A DNA stretch of 64,000 nt from CANLBN01 sp050633825 (GTDB taxonomy: Bacteria > Pseudomonadota > Gammaproteobacteria > Pseudomonadales > Cellvibrionaceae), in assembly GCA_050633825.1 (NCBI GenBank), contig JBOEHG010000020.1, positions 62,001 to 126,000 on the forward strand, given 5' to 3'. Numbering within the stretch: the first letter of the stretch is position 1; every line of letters begins with the position of its first letter. Both the position numbers and the translations under genes were made by a program. Under the pieces are notes generated by a model that saw nothing but the letters and a program-made list of their open reading frames with translations, did no database searches and had not been told where the DNA came from. Below are positions 51,723-60,411 of the stretch, in pieces.

Positions 51723-52610
51723 ATGATGAAAAAAAGCACCAGTGAAAATTATCGGCAGCGTTTGATTAAGGTGATTGATTATATTCATGATCATCTTGAG
51801 GACGAGCTGGATGTGAATACACTAGCTGACGTTGCTCTTATGTCACCTTATCATTTCCATCGTATTTATCGTGAGCTGGCGCAAGAAACGGTCAATGCAA
51901 CAGTGAGACGATTACGCCTTCAACGTGCAGCGGTAGATTTGTTAAGAACTGATTTGCCGATTTCAAAAATAGCGAAGAAGGTTTGTTACAGTAGCCTTGA
52001 AGCATTTACTCGTGCGTTTACCAAATCCTTAGGTGTTGCACCGGCTGCTTATCGAGAAACGCGGGCGAATGATTATCTCCAGATGCCTCTGGAACCCTTT
52101 GTTGCTGTTTTGCCAAGCGAAATTAAAAAGGTAAGTGATATGTATACAGTAGAAATTATTGAAAACAAGACAATAGATTTAGTTGGCTACCATCATCAAG
52201 GTGATTATATGGATATAGGTAATGTATTTGAGCGGCTATTTATTTCAGGTGCTAGTCAGGGGTTGTTAAATGAAAGCACACGATCAATTGGTCTGTATTT
52301 TGATGACCCCAAATCAGTGGATGTTAATCAACTGCGTTCTATGGCCTGTATCACTATAAACGATGGTGCAGCATTCGAAGGTGCCGATGCCCCTGAAAAA
52401 ATATCCATTCCCAGTGGTAAATGTGCCACCTTATTATTTAAAGGACCTTATGCTGAGTTAGAGAAGCCTTACGATTGGCTGTTTGGCGAATGGTTGCCTA
52501 ATAGTGGCCATGAAGCCGAAGACTTCCCTCCTTTTGAAGAGTATTTAAATGACCCTAAAGAAACGCCTCCGAGTGAATTATTAACCCGAATACACTGCTT
52601 ATTGGTTTAA
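51723..52610 (+). CDS. AraC family regulator with GyrI-like effector domain
   Basis: A 295-residue protein. The N-terminal double helix-turn-helix contains YIHDHLEDELDVNTLADVALMSPYHFHRIYR and RLQRAAVDLLRTDLPISKIAKKVCYSSLEAFTRAF, with GVAPAAYR. Residues 140-295 form a GyrI/SbmC-like ligand domain (EIIENKTIDLVGYHHQGDY, then IPSGKCATLLFKGPYAELEKPYDWLFGEWLP). This is the Rob/SoxS-like drug or small-molecule sensing layout. No obvious target operon is adjacent. A second ATG is one codon downstream. Confidence 0.88.
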   Translation: MMKKSTSENYRQRLIKVIDYIHDHLEDELDVNTLADVALMSPYHFHRIYRELAQETVNATVRRLRLQRAAVDLLRTDLPISKIAKKVCYSSLEAFTRAFTKSLGVAPAAYRETRANDYLQMPLEPFVAVLPSEIKKVSDMYTVEIIENKTIDLVGYHHQGDYMDIGNVFERLFISGASQGLLNESTRSIGLYFDDPKSVDVNQLRSMACITINDGAAFEGADAPEKISIPSGKCATLLFKGPYAELEKPYDWLFGEWLPNSGHEAEDFPPFEEYLNDPKETPPSELLTRIHCLLV

Positions 52611-52635
52611 GGTATGGCTCGGCTGTTGGATGTGT

Positions 52636-52908
52636 TTATTGAAAGCCTGCAACAGCCCAGCTTCCATCGATTGCTACTGATACGGCATGATCAATATCAT
52701 TGTTTGGATCTTTACGGCAATCGATAAAAAGCGATAGGCCCTGAGCGGCGTCATCACGGTTAGGAAAAGGGCCGACATCGCGCTTTTCTCTTGTAGTGAA
52801 ATACCAATTATTTTCGACGGAAAAGAAACGGTCGCTGCGGAACCAGAATTTATTTACTTCACCTTCGCGTACATCCAACTTATCTTCTGTTTGGTGAGTC
52901 ATTGACAT
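52636..52908 (-). CDS. small DUF6316-like protein
   Basis: A 90-residue acidic cytoplasmic protein with REGEVNKFWFRSDRFFSVENNWYFTTREKRDVGPFPNRDDAAQGLSLFI, a pattern I associate with the small DUF6316 family of related marine bacteria. No catalytic motif is seen. A two-Cys-free C-terminus ends SVAIDGSWAVAGFQ. It is convergent with the AraC-type gene. Confidence 0.6.
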   Translation of the reverse strand: MSMTHQTEDKLDVREGEVNKFWFRSDRFFSVENNWYFTTREKRDVGPFPNRDDAAQGLSLFIDCRKDPNNDIDHAVSVAIDGSWAVAGFQ

Positions 52909-53023
52909 AATCCCTCAATAATAATTTGACACGATTATTATATACATTTGTCTGTAATTTATGGGAATAAAGGCGTAAACGGCATAAAATAATGATAACT
53001 GGTTAACATAAAGTGTTAATGGT

Positions 53024-53743
53024 TTATCCGTTTGTTTGAAAGGATCCGGAGTAAAGGTCACCGTAAATATACAAAATGATTAGTGGAACAGAGATCATGC
53101 ACAGAAAGCGTATCGTCGCGAAAAGGTCATCCAAGAAATTCTGTTTCCTTTTTAGCCATATAGTAAATGCTATTGGAATACTTAACGCAAGAGAAATGAT
53201 AATAAAGGTGCCACTTTGGGGTAGTTGAAGAGGTAGCGCGCGGATATTCCAGTCAGCAAGGTGCAAGCTAAGTAATAATAAAAAGATAAGGGAAATTCCT
53301 ATGGCTTCTAGCGGAAATTTGACGGGTGTTTGGTAGGTGTAATCAGTTATGGTGTTAACTTTATGGTCAATGACTGCGTTATCGTCGATAGGCTTATTTG
53401 TGGATATCTGGTAAAACCAAAATAAAATGATGGCGGTTGCCGTAGTTAAAAAGAATCCAAAATAACTCTGTGAGAACCAAAAGCACACTAAAAGTAATAG
53501 TAAAAGAATAGTTGAAATAGTATAGCAATAAATTTTTATTGTTAAGCTACTGTCTTCTACAGCCATTTTTAGATGAATACTACAAGCAAAGAAAAATAAT
53601 ATAAAGATAAAGGCAGATATTGTGGCATAGCCAGATGCCAAACCATCAAGAAAGGTAAGGAAGGAATAGAGCAATATTCCAAACCCTGCGCCTAAAAGGA
53701 TTAAATATCGCTCTGCAAAAATATTAAATTTTTGTTTTTCCAT
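53024..53743 (-). CDS. polytopic membrane protein of unknown function
   Basis: A 239-residue protein with about eight hydrophobic segments (roughly residues 10-35, 40-57, 70-92, 97-112, 147-160, 176-194, 218-235) and no recognised motif. Charged residues are sparse and confined to the loops (residues 116-132, with DDNAVIDHKVN). The ribosome site is weak. It may be a transporter or sensor component; there is no context clue. Confidence 0.6.
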   Translation of the reverse strand: MEKQKFNIFAERYLILLGAGFGILLYSFLTFLDGLASGYATISAFIFILFFFACSIHLKMAVEDSSLTIKIYCYTISTILLLLLLVCFWFSQSYFGFFLTTATAIILFWFYQISTNKPIDDNAVIDHKVNTITDYTYQTPVKFPLEAIGISLIFLLLLSLHLADWNIRALPLQLPQSGTFIIISLALSIPIAFTIWLKRKQNFLDDLFATIRFLCMISVPLIILYIYGDLYSGSFQTNG

Positions 53744-53849
53744 TATATAAATCCATATTTATACCTTAATAATATCAAGCCTTGGCTTTACAAACAATGA
53801 AAGCAGGTTCGGCTAAAATAACGTATAGCCCAGTTCATTGTTGAGTTTT

Positions 53850-54710
53850 CTATTTGTTATTATTGACAGACTCGTACACCGCAACGCTAAGAATAATAGC
53901 GCCGCCGATCACAATAAATAGTGTCGGTTGTTCTTTGATAAAAAGCCATGCCAGTAGGGCGCCTATAACAGGTTGTAAACAGCTGATCATAGCGACTGTT
54001 TTTGCTGGCAGATTTTTGTAGCTCATTACCAGTAGCGTATGTGCGCCAGCTGTGGTTAATAAACCCAGTACGATAAGCTTTATCCATGAAATAGATGCTA
54101 GTTCGCTGACTGCGGTGGTATCGACAAAGAGCAATAACATCACTGAAATAGCGATAACTTGGTGCAGCATAAGTTTTTCACTGGCAACATCGGCAAAGTA
54201 ATACTTTTGAATAATATTGCGGCTGGCAAATAAAAATGCTGAGATGACACCCCAAAAAACACCTTGTAAGCGTGTGGAGTCCAGTGATACCGAATCACCT
54301 CCCGCCATTAGAACGATCCCCAGTAATACCAGCACTGCTGATAGTAGGTCCTTCCAATGAGGAATGGAGCGATGAACCAGTGCTTCCATAAAGACAACCA
54401 TTACAGGGAAGGTGTACAGGGCTATCATGCCAATGGCAATGGTAGCAACTTGCATTGCGTGAAAGAATGTCACCCAGTGTAAACCCATAAGGATGCCCAG
54501 GCCATAAACGCCCATTAGTTTTTTATTGTCACTGATCCAAAATGCGCGTTTGAAAATAAGTAGATAAACTATTATGCCAATAGCAGCGATCACGCTGCGT
54601 ATTTGAGTAATACTGGTCGCATCCAAAGGTATGCCTTTTGCGAATAAGCCGTTAGTACTTAAAAGAATGATTCCTACATAAAGGATAAGATAGACGGGGT
54701 ATGTGGGCAT
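53850..54710 (-). CDS. EamA family transporter
   Basis: A 286-residue protein with ten hydrophobic helices in two EamA halves. IPLDATSITQIRSVIAAIGIIVYLLIFKRAF and MGLHWVTFFHAMQVATIAIGMIALYTFPVMVVFMEALVHR in the first half and GAHTLLVMSYKNLPAKTVAMISCLQPVIGALLAWLFIKEQP in the second are typical of this DMT subgroup. Substrate unknown. It differs clearly from the EamA gene at 16.8 kb. Confidence 0.85.
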   Translation of the reverse strand: MPTYPVYLILYVGIILLSTNGLFAKGIPLDATSITQIRSVIAAIGIIVYLLIFKRAFWISDNKKLMGVYGLGILMGLHWVTFFHAMQVATIAIGMIALYTFPVMVVFMEALVHRSIPHWKDLLSAVLVLLGIVLMAGGDSVSLDSTRLQGVFWGVISAFLFASRNIIQKYYFADVASEKLMLHQVIAISVMLLLFVDTTAVSELASISWIKLIVLGLLTTAGAHTLLVMSYKNLPAKTVAMISCLQPVIGALLAWLFIKEQPTLFIVIGGAIILSVAVYESVNNNK

Positions 54711-54798
54711 GCTCTATCCGTGTCGCCGATGGCACGTTACTAATATAATGAATACTATAATCAATGTGAACGGTATAAATGTATCGAGTATCAGCGTA

Positions 54799-54981
54799 TC
54801 ACTCTTCATCGAATGTGGGAGGAATGATAAGGCGATTACGAGAAGACTGACGATATAAGTTAGGATCTTTGTTGTTTTGGTTTTGACTGGCTTGATCTGT
54901 CATTAACTTAAGCCAGCGTTTATTGTCTGCCCATGTTTCTTCGTGAATGGAATCTGGCTTTTTGACAGTTTCTGTTTTCAT
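54799..54981 (-). CDS. small hydrophilic protein, unknown
   Basis: A 60-residue polar protein (MKTETVKKPDSIHEETWADNK, with Gln/Asn-rich middle and IIPPTFDEE at the end). No family recognised; an intrinsically disordered small protein is likely. The weak ribosome site lowers confidence, but composition is protein-like and it lies alone on this strand between an EamA gene and a divergent YdjM-like gene. Confidence 0.45.
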   Translation of the reverse strand: MKTETVKKPDSIHEETWADNKRWLKLMTDQASQNQNNKDPNLYRQSSRNRLIIPPTFDEE

Positions 54982-55033
54982 ATTCTATGGTTGTATGCTC
55001 AATTGATGAAAGTACTGATTTTACGGTAATGAT

Positions 55034-55051
55034 CTATAGCGTAAACTATAG
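55034..55051. promoter_or_regulatory. CTATAG-N6-CTATAG repeat
   Basis: Two CTATAG hexamers, each self-complementary, separated by CGTAAA, 42 bp before the YdjM-like ATG. This is a plausible dimeric operator; no known regulator matches. Confidence 0.3.
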
Positions 55052-55093
55052 CCGCTCAATTGCCAATTCAAATAATTACTTGAAGGAAAAATA

Positions 55094-56107
55094 ATGGATC
55101 CACTGACTCAGGGTGTTGTTGCTGCTGTCGCATCTCAACAGGTATCGCAGAGAAAACATATTGCTTATGCCACATTGTTGGGCTTTTTTTCTGGTATGAC
55201 GCCTGATTTAGATGTTTTGATTAAATCTGATGTTGATCCATTATTGGCTTTAGAATATCACCGGCACTTTACCCATTCCCTTTTCTTTATTCCTGTTGGT
55301 GGTTTGCTTTGCGCTCTTGTGTTTTATGCGCTGATATTTCGTAGGCCTTCAATGCAGGCGCAAGGGTTCACCTTTAAGCGGGTCTGGTTATATTGCACTT
55401 TAGGCTATGCGACTCATGGTTTACTGGATGCTTGTACTACTTACGGTACGCAGTTGCTATGGCCTTTATCCGATATGCGGGTGGCTTGGAATACTATTTC
55501 TATTATTGACCCTATCTTCACCTTACCTTTGTTAACATTTATTGTTATTGCTGCGCTTAAAAAGAGTAAACGCTTTGCTCATATCGCTTTGGTGTGGGTT
55601 GTTGCTTATACCGCTATGGGCATTATACAGCGTGAACGAGCTGAATCAGTGGGCTTGGAATTAGCTGCATCGCGAGGGCATACGCCGCTAAGACTTGAAG
55701 CAAAGCCAAGTTTTGCCAATATTGTTGTCTGGAAAACTGTTTACTCAACTGATGATGCATTTTATGTGGATGCGGTAAAGGTAGGGTTAGGGCAGCGTAT
55801 TTATGAAGGGGCATCGGTTCCAAAGTTAAATGTTGAAACGGCTTTTCCTTGGTTGGATGAGCATTCCCAACAACGTAAAGATATTGAACGCTTTCGCTGG
55901 TTCTCTAATCGTTATCTTGCAGTATCACCACAAGACCCGACACAGATTATCGATGTTCGCTATTCCATGATCCCTAATGAGATTCGAGGCTTATGGGGGA
56001 TACAACTCGATGAGAGGGCCAATAGTAATCAACATGTTAATTATGTCTTTGGTCGTGATCGGGATCAAACAGTGTTTAAACAATTATGGAAAATGATTGT
56101 CGAATAA
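55094..56107 (+). CDS. YdjM-like membrane-bound metal-dependent hydrolase
   Basis: A 337-residue protein. It opens MDPLTQGVVAAVASQQVSQ, then GFFSGMTPDLDVLI and HRHFTHSLFF with the family's Asp/His metal ligands, followed by four hydrophobic helices (to about residue 180) and a soluble C-terminal domain. This is the YdjM/DUF457 inner-membrane family. TCTTT-free spacing from a good ribosome site (TGAAGGAAAAATA) supports the start. YdjM is LexA-regulated in E. coli; no LexA box was seen here. Confidence 0.85.
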   Translation: MDPLTQGVVAAVASQQVSQRKHIAYATLLGFFSGMTPDLDVLIKSDVDPLLALEYHRHFTHSLFFIPVGGLLCALVFYALIFRRPSMQAQGFTFKRVWLYCTLGYATHGLLDACTTYGTQLLWPLSDMRVAWNTISIIDPIFTLPLLTFIVIAALKKSKRFAHIALVWVVAYTAMGIIQRERAESVGLELAASRGHTPLRLEAKPSFANIVVWKTVYSTDDAFYVDAVKVGLGQRIYEGASVPKLNVETAFPWLDEHSQQRKDIERFRWFSNRYLAVSPQDPTQIIDVRYSMIPNEIRGLWGIQLDERANSNQHVNYVFGRDRDQTVFKQLWKMIVE

Positions 56108-56146
56108 TGAGAAGCACCACTAGCTATAAAGTATTAAGGTTTATTT

Positions 56147-57079
56147 ATGACGTTTGCAGAAACAATACAAGCCCTGTTTCAATCTTATGGGCAATTGCCG
56201 GGTATTACCATTGAGTGCCAAAAAGAATTAATTGCAATTGGTGTAGAAAATAAAGCGGCCAGAGCGGAAGTCTTTTTACAAGGCGCGCAAGTATCACGGT
56301 ATCAGCGAAAAGGTGAGAGACCCATAATATGGCTAAGCCAGCAATGTGACTATAAAGAAGGCACTCCTTTGAGAGGGGGGATTCCTATCTGCTGGCCTTG
56401 GTTTGGAGATCTAGATAAAAACCCTGAATATTTGCAAAAACAATTTACACCAGCGTTTGTCACCACAGCGCCAGCTCATGGTTTTGTTCGCAATCAAGTA
56501 TGGGATGTGAAAAATATTTCTATCCCTAGTGATAATTTAACTATTATTGAGCTGAGTTATATTATTTCAGAGGGTGCTGAACCTTTGTGGCCATTTGCTA
56601 CGGAGCTTGTTTATACCATTGAAGTTGGGCAGCACTTATCAACAAGTTTAAGTGTAAATAATATCAGTCAACAAGCGTTCACATTTTCTGGTGCATTACA
56701 CAGTTATTTTGTAGTTGATAGCATTAACAATACATTTGTTAACGGCTTTGATGGGCTGAGTTATGTTGATGCTTTAAATAATTGGGAAGCCAGTCAGCAG
56801 GAAGGTGATATTGATTTTGATCAAGAGGTTGACCGTATCTATCAATCATCCCCTAAAATCATTACATTGATTGATGGTCAACGAAAAATCAAGCTAACCA
56901 ATGGCGGTAGTAAAAGTACGGTTGTATGGAATCCATGGAAAGATAAAGCAAAGCGTCTCTCTCAATTTGCGGACGATGATTATAAGACAATGGTATGTAT
57001 TGAAACTGCCAATGCCTTGGATGATGTTATCACATTGGAGCCAAATGAAAGAGCGTGGCTTTCTGTACAAATTGAATAA
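56147..57079 (+). CDS. glucose-6-phosphate 1-epimerase-like protein (YeaD family)
   Basis: A 310-residue beta-sandwich of the aldose-1-epimerase superfamily. IWLSQQCDYKEGTPLRGGIPICWPWFGD is the YeaD hallmark; PAHGFVRNQVWDV holds a conserved His; FSGALHSYFVVDSI carries the second His; and TVVWNPWKDKAKRLSQFADDDYKTMVCIETAN, with the catalytic Glu, ends the fold. It likely equilibrates hexose-6-phosphate anomers. It starts 39 bp after the YdjM-like stop, possibly co-transcribed. Confidence 0.88.
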   Translation: MTFAETIQALFQSYGQLPGITIECQKELIAIGVENKAARAEVFLQGAQVSRYQRKGERPIIWLSQQCDYKEGTPLRGGIPICWPWFGDLDKNPEYLQKQFTPAFVTTAPAHGFVRNQVWDVKNISIPSDNLTIIELSYIISEGAEPLWPFATELVYTIEVGQHLSTSLSVNNISQQAFTFSGALHSYFVVDSINNTFVNGFDGLSYVDALNNWEASQQEGDIDFDQEVDRIYQSSPKIITLIDGQRKIKLTNGGSKSTVVWNPWKDKAKRLSQFADDDYKTMVCIETANALDDVITLEPNERAWLSVQIE

Positions 57080-57106
57080 GGTTTTATTTAGCAGTCCTCT
57101 ATAGCA

Positions 57107-57916
57107 TCACTTATTTTTTTGTTTCTTAATAATATGTTCAATCGCTCTAGTTGCCGCAAGGAAGCCAAAGCTTGCAGTCACCATTGTAGCTGCGCCATAG
57201 CCGCCACTGCAATCGAGTTTTTCACCTTCACCTAAAAACTCTCTACTTTGACAAGTTTCGCCTTGATTGTCTGGGTAAGTCATTTGTTCTGCGGAATAAA
57301 TTGTTTCGACACCAAATGATTTTTTGGTGTCGCGGCTAAAACCATGATGACGTCGAAGATTATTTCGGATTTTAGCAAATAGAATATCTCCCGTTGTTTT
57401 CTTTAAGTCACCGTAGGTAATTTGAGAGGGGTCCTTTTTGCCGCCGGACGAACCAATACTAATAATAGGTATATTATTTTTTGTGCAGTAGGCAATTAAT
57501 TCGGTTTTTTCAATGGCGTTGTCAATTGCATCAATGACCAGAGAGAAATCATTTTTTACATAATCAGTTACATTATGTTTATCGATAAAATCGTTAATAA
57601 TGTGCGAGTTGATCTCTGGGTTAATATCGTTTAATCGTTCTCGCATGGTTTCACTTTTAGGATGACCGACCGTATTACAGTTTGTATGTACTTGGCGATT
57701 GGTGTTGGTGACACAAATATCATCGAGGTCCATTAAAGTGATGGTGCCAATGCCTGAGCGGGCTAATGCCTCGGCCACCCATGAGCCGACGCCACCAATA
57801 CCAATGATTAATATATGGCTTTTCAGTAAAGTGGATGCGGCTTGTGTTCCATACAAGCGTATAATGCCGCCAAAACGTTGCTGGTAGCTATCCGTAAAAT
57901 GATCACTGGATGACAT
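57107..57916 (-). CDS. tcdA: tRNA threonylcarbamoyladenosine dehydratase TcdA
   Basis: A 269-residue E1-like enzyme (CsdL/YgdL). The ATP motif is IGIGGVGSWVAEALARSG; LMDLDDICVTNTNRQVH, DAIDNAIEKTELIAYC, the SSGGKKDP loop and SREFLGEGEKLDCSGGYGAATMVTASFGF follow. It dehydrates t6A to cyclic t6A at position 37 of tRNA, the step after TsaD's product (encoded at 12.0 kb). It is convergent with the YeaD-like gene. Confidence 0.93.
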   Translation of the reverse strand: MSSSDHFTDSYQQRFGGIIRLYGTQAASTLLKSHILIIGIGGVGSWVAEALARSGIGTITLMDLDDICVTNTNRQVHTNCNTVGHPKSETMRERLNDINPEINSHIINDFIDKHNVTDYVKNDFSLVIDAIDNAIEKTELIAYCTKNNIPIISIGSSGGKKDPSQITYGDLKKTTGDILFAKIRNNLRRHHGFSRDTKKSFGVETIYSAEQMTYPDNQGETCQSREFLGEGEKLDCSGGYGAATMVTASFGFLAATRAIEHIIKKQKNK

Positions 57917-58030
57917 GGTGTGGTTAATGTTGTTCTAAAAAATGAAAAATAATTGCGGAGGGATTGTAGCATGAGAAAACAGTGACTCAATGCTTTGAGC
58001 CACTGTTTTTAGCGATTTAAAAGAAAAGTA

Positions 58031-59725
58031 TTAGAAGGCTGTACGTTTGTAATCTCGATATTCAGGTAACCAGCAATTGCTTTCGACTTTTTCATCAATG
58101 CGTTCATCGGTCGTATTTAATGCGACACCGTCTTTAATAGCTTGTTTAAAGACTTTTTTGGCAATAAATTTACTGACATCACGAATATCATTGAGGTTAG
58201 GCAATAAAGCCCCAGAGCCTTTATTGTGAGTGTTTGAGTATTCAGCCAAAGCATGACTAGATTCCATCAGCATATTTTCGGTGACACGTCTTGCCTTACT
58301 GGCGACCACGCCTAAGCCAACACCGGGGAATATGTAGCTGTTGTTACACTGTGCAATAGGGTATGACTTGCCTTTATATTCTACCGGATCAAACGGACTA
58401 CCTGTGGCGACGATGGCGCGGCCATCGGTCCATTCAATAATATCCGATGGTAAAGCTTCTACTTTCGATGTTGGGTTAGACAATGGCAGTATAATAGGCT
58501 TATCCGTATTGGCTCCCATTTGCTCAACAATCGATTGAGTAAATAAATTACCCACAGCAGAAACACCGACAAGCACAGTTGATTTAGAATTGATAACCGT
58601 TTGTTCCAGCGTTGCTGTTCCGTTAGGCGCATCTTTATCGATGCCCCAGTCACTTAAGATGTTATCGCTTTGAGCCAAGACTTGCTGGAAATCCTTTAAG
58701 CCAGACATGCTATTAACGACCATGCCGCGGCTGTTGATCATAAAAATACGTTGGCGCGCTTCAGCGTCAGTTAGCCCTTCAGCGACCATTTGTGCAGCAA
58801 TTTGTTCTGCGATACCACACCCCGCTGATCCTGCACCACAGAAAGTAATAGTTTGATCTTTTAACTCTTCCCCTTTAGCTCTACATGCGGCTAATAAGGT
58901 CCCGACCGTAACCGCTGCTGTACCTTGAATATCATCATTAAAGCAGCACAGTTGATCACGATAACGATCAAGTAATCGGTTTGCATTATGACCAGCAAAA
59001 TCTTCAAATTGGAGTAAGGCATTAGGCCAACGATCTTTTATCGCGGTGATAAAAGTATCAATAAAATCATCATATTCTTGACCAGTAATACGTTCTTGCT
59101 TCCAACCCATATACATAGGGTCATCGATTAATTCTTTATTGTTGGTACCAACATCCAACGTGATCGGTAAGGTATAAGCGGGACTGATACCGCCGCAAGA
59201 AGAGTAAAGAGCAAGTTTACCAATGGGAATACCCATACCACCAATACCTTGATCGCCTAAACCTAGAATGCGTTCACCATCAGTGACGACAATAACTTTG
59301 ACATTTTGCTTAGTAGCATTTTGTAACATATCGTCAATGTTTTCACGGTCAGTGTAGGAGATAAACAAACCACGATGACGACGATAAATACGTGAAAATT
59401 GTTGGCATGCCTCACCGACTGTCGGTGTATAGATAAGCGGCATAATTTCTTCAAGGTGCGCTGTGATCAAACGATAATATAAGGTTTCGTTAGTATCTTG
59501 AATATTGCGCAAGTAAATATGTTTTTCCATGTTGCTGTGGAAAGCGGTCAACTGTTGATAGGCGCGTTGTTCTTGCTCGTCGATTGTTTCAATAACGTCT
59601 GGCAGCAGGCCTGTTAAGTTGAAGTCTCTACGTTCTTCTTTTGAGTACGCGTTACCCTTATTGAGTAAAGGTGTTTCTAATAATGCGGGTCCAGCAAGAG
59701 GTAAATATAATGGTCTTTTATTCAT
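58031..59725 (-). CDS. maeA: NAD-dependent malic enzyme
   Basis: A 564-residue enzyme (E. coli MaeA is 565). PLIYTPTVGEACQQFS, ERILGLGDQGIGGMGIPIGKLALYSSCGGI, LQFEDFAGHNANRLLDRYR with the metal Glu/Asp, GTAAVTVGTLLAA, GAGSAGCGIAEQ (NAD site), and LSNPTSKVEALPSDIIEWTDGRAIVATGSPF are all present. It decarboxylates malate to pyruvate with NAD. It is monocistronic, divergent from a small gene at 60.0 kb. Confidence 0.95.
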   Translation of the reverse strand: MNKRPLYLPLAGPALLETPLLNKGNAYSKEERRDFNLTGLLPDVIETIDEQEQRAYQQLTAFHSNMEKHIYLRNIQDTNETLYYRLITAHLEEIMPLIYTPTVGEACQQFSRIYRRHRGLFISYTDRENIDDMLQNATKQNVKVIVVTDGERILGLGDQGIGGMGIPIGKLALYSSCGGISPAYTLPITLDVGTNNKELIDDPMYMGWKQERITGQEYDDFIDTFITAIKDRWPNALLQFEDFAGHNANRLLDRYRDQLCCFNDDIQGTAAVTVGTLLAACRAKGEELKDQTITFCGAGSAGCGIAEQIAAQMVAEGLTDAEARQRIFMINSRGMVVNSMSGLKDFQQVLAQSDNILSDWGIDKDAPNGTATLEQTVINSKSTVLVGVSAVGNLFTQSIVEQMGANTDKPIILPLSNPTSKVEALPSDIIEWTDGRAIVATGSPFDPVEYKGKSYPIAQCNNSYIFPGVGLGVVASKARRVTENMLMESSHALAEYSNTHNKGSGALLPNLNDIRDVSKFIAKKVFKQAIKDGVALNTTDERIDEKVESNCWLPEYRDYKRTAF

Positions 59726-60029
59726 AGTAAATTACAACATGATAAGATTAATGCGTTAATAAATTCTTGCAACAACCTTATGCGGATTACTTTTGAGAAA
59801 TTTTCTTCTCAAGAAAAGGTTGAGCGATAAAATAAGTGTTTCGCTTTTGGCTAAAACTAAGTTCAGGTTGACCTTCGTTGGTCAAAGAAGAGCAATCGAT
59901 ATGATTATCAAGTGCGAGATCGATATTATGGCCCAAAGTCTCTTGATTGTTTGAGACTGGTCTATAATATTCAATAAACAGGTATGTTTTACCGTTATTT
60001 GTTTAAGCCGGAAAGTATACAGTATTCTT
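59726..60029. other. maeA upstream gap
   Basis: 304 bp between maeA and a divergent small gene. Two short dyads are present: TTGAGAA and its complement around 59793-59812, and AGTCTC/GAGACT at 59937-59942 and 59953-59958. GACC/GGTC flank a small loop near 59880. No clear promoter consensus or open frame of note. Confidence 0.4.
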
Positions 60030-60404
60030 ATGACAACTTTAAGATACCAAAGTGAAAATATTCGTTTCCCTATGGTTCTAATTGACTCTAGGCGCCATAG
60101 AATCGAGTTTTATCGGAAGAGTAATGATGACCAAACCTACACTTTAATAGCGTTTTCAGGCTATTCTGATCAATTGCCCGATAAGAAAAAATCTCAGGGC
60201 CCTTATCATCACGCTGAACAAATATCAGGTATGACCAGTGCAATAGTGGCGCAATTATATGATCAGGGCTATCAAATTGAGCGTGATTTAGTGCCAGTTT
60301 GGTCGCTAGTGGCTCAAGGTGTCAGTAATCGTCAACAAATTATTCGTAATAAGAATGCGGGCAATTACACCTTTGATGCCAATGATGTTTATCTCGATTT
60401 TTAA
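60030..60404 (+). CDS. small protein of unknown function
   Basis: A 124-residue soluble protein with LRYQSENIRFPMVLIDSRRHRIEFYRKSNDD and GPYHHAEQISGMTSAIVAQLYDQGYQIERDLVPVWSLVAQG. No family recognised. The mixed alpha/beta look and even amino-acid use argue for a real gene. No ribosome site is obvious (TATTCTTATG). It is convergent, with eight bases between, with the NDH-2-like gene. Confidence 0.5.
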   Translation: MTTLRYQSENIRFPMVLIDSRRHRIEFYRKSNDDQTYTLIAFSGYSDQLPDKKKSQGPYHHAEQISGMTSAIVAQLYDQGYQIERDLVPVWSLVAQGVSNRQQIIRNKNAGNYTFDANDVYLDF

Positions 60405-60411
60405 TCATTAC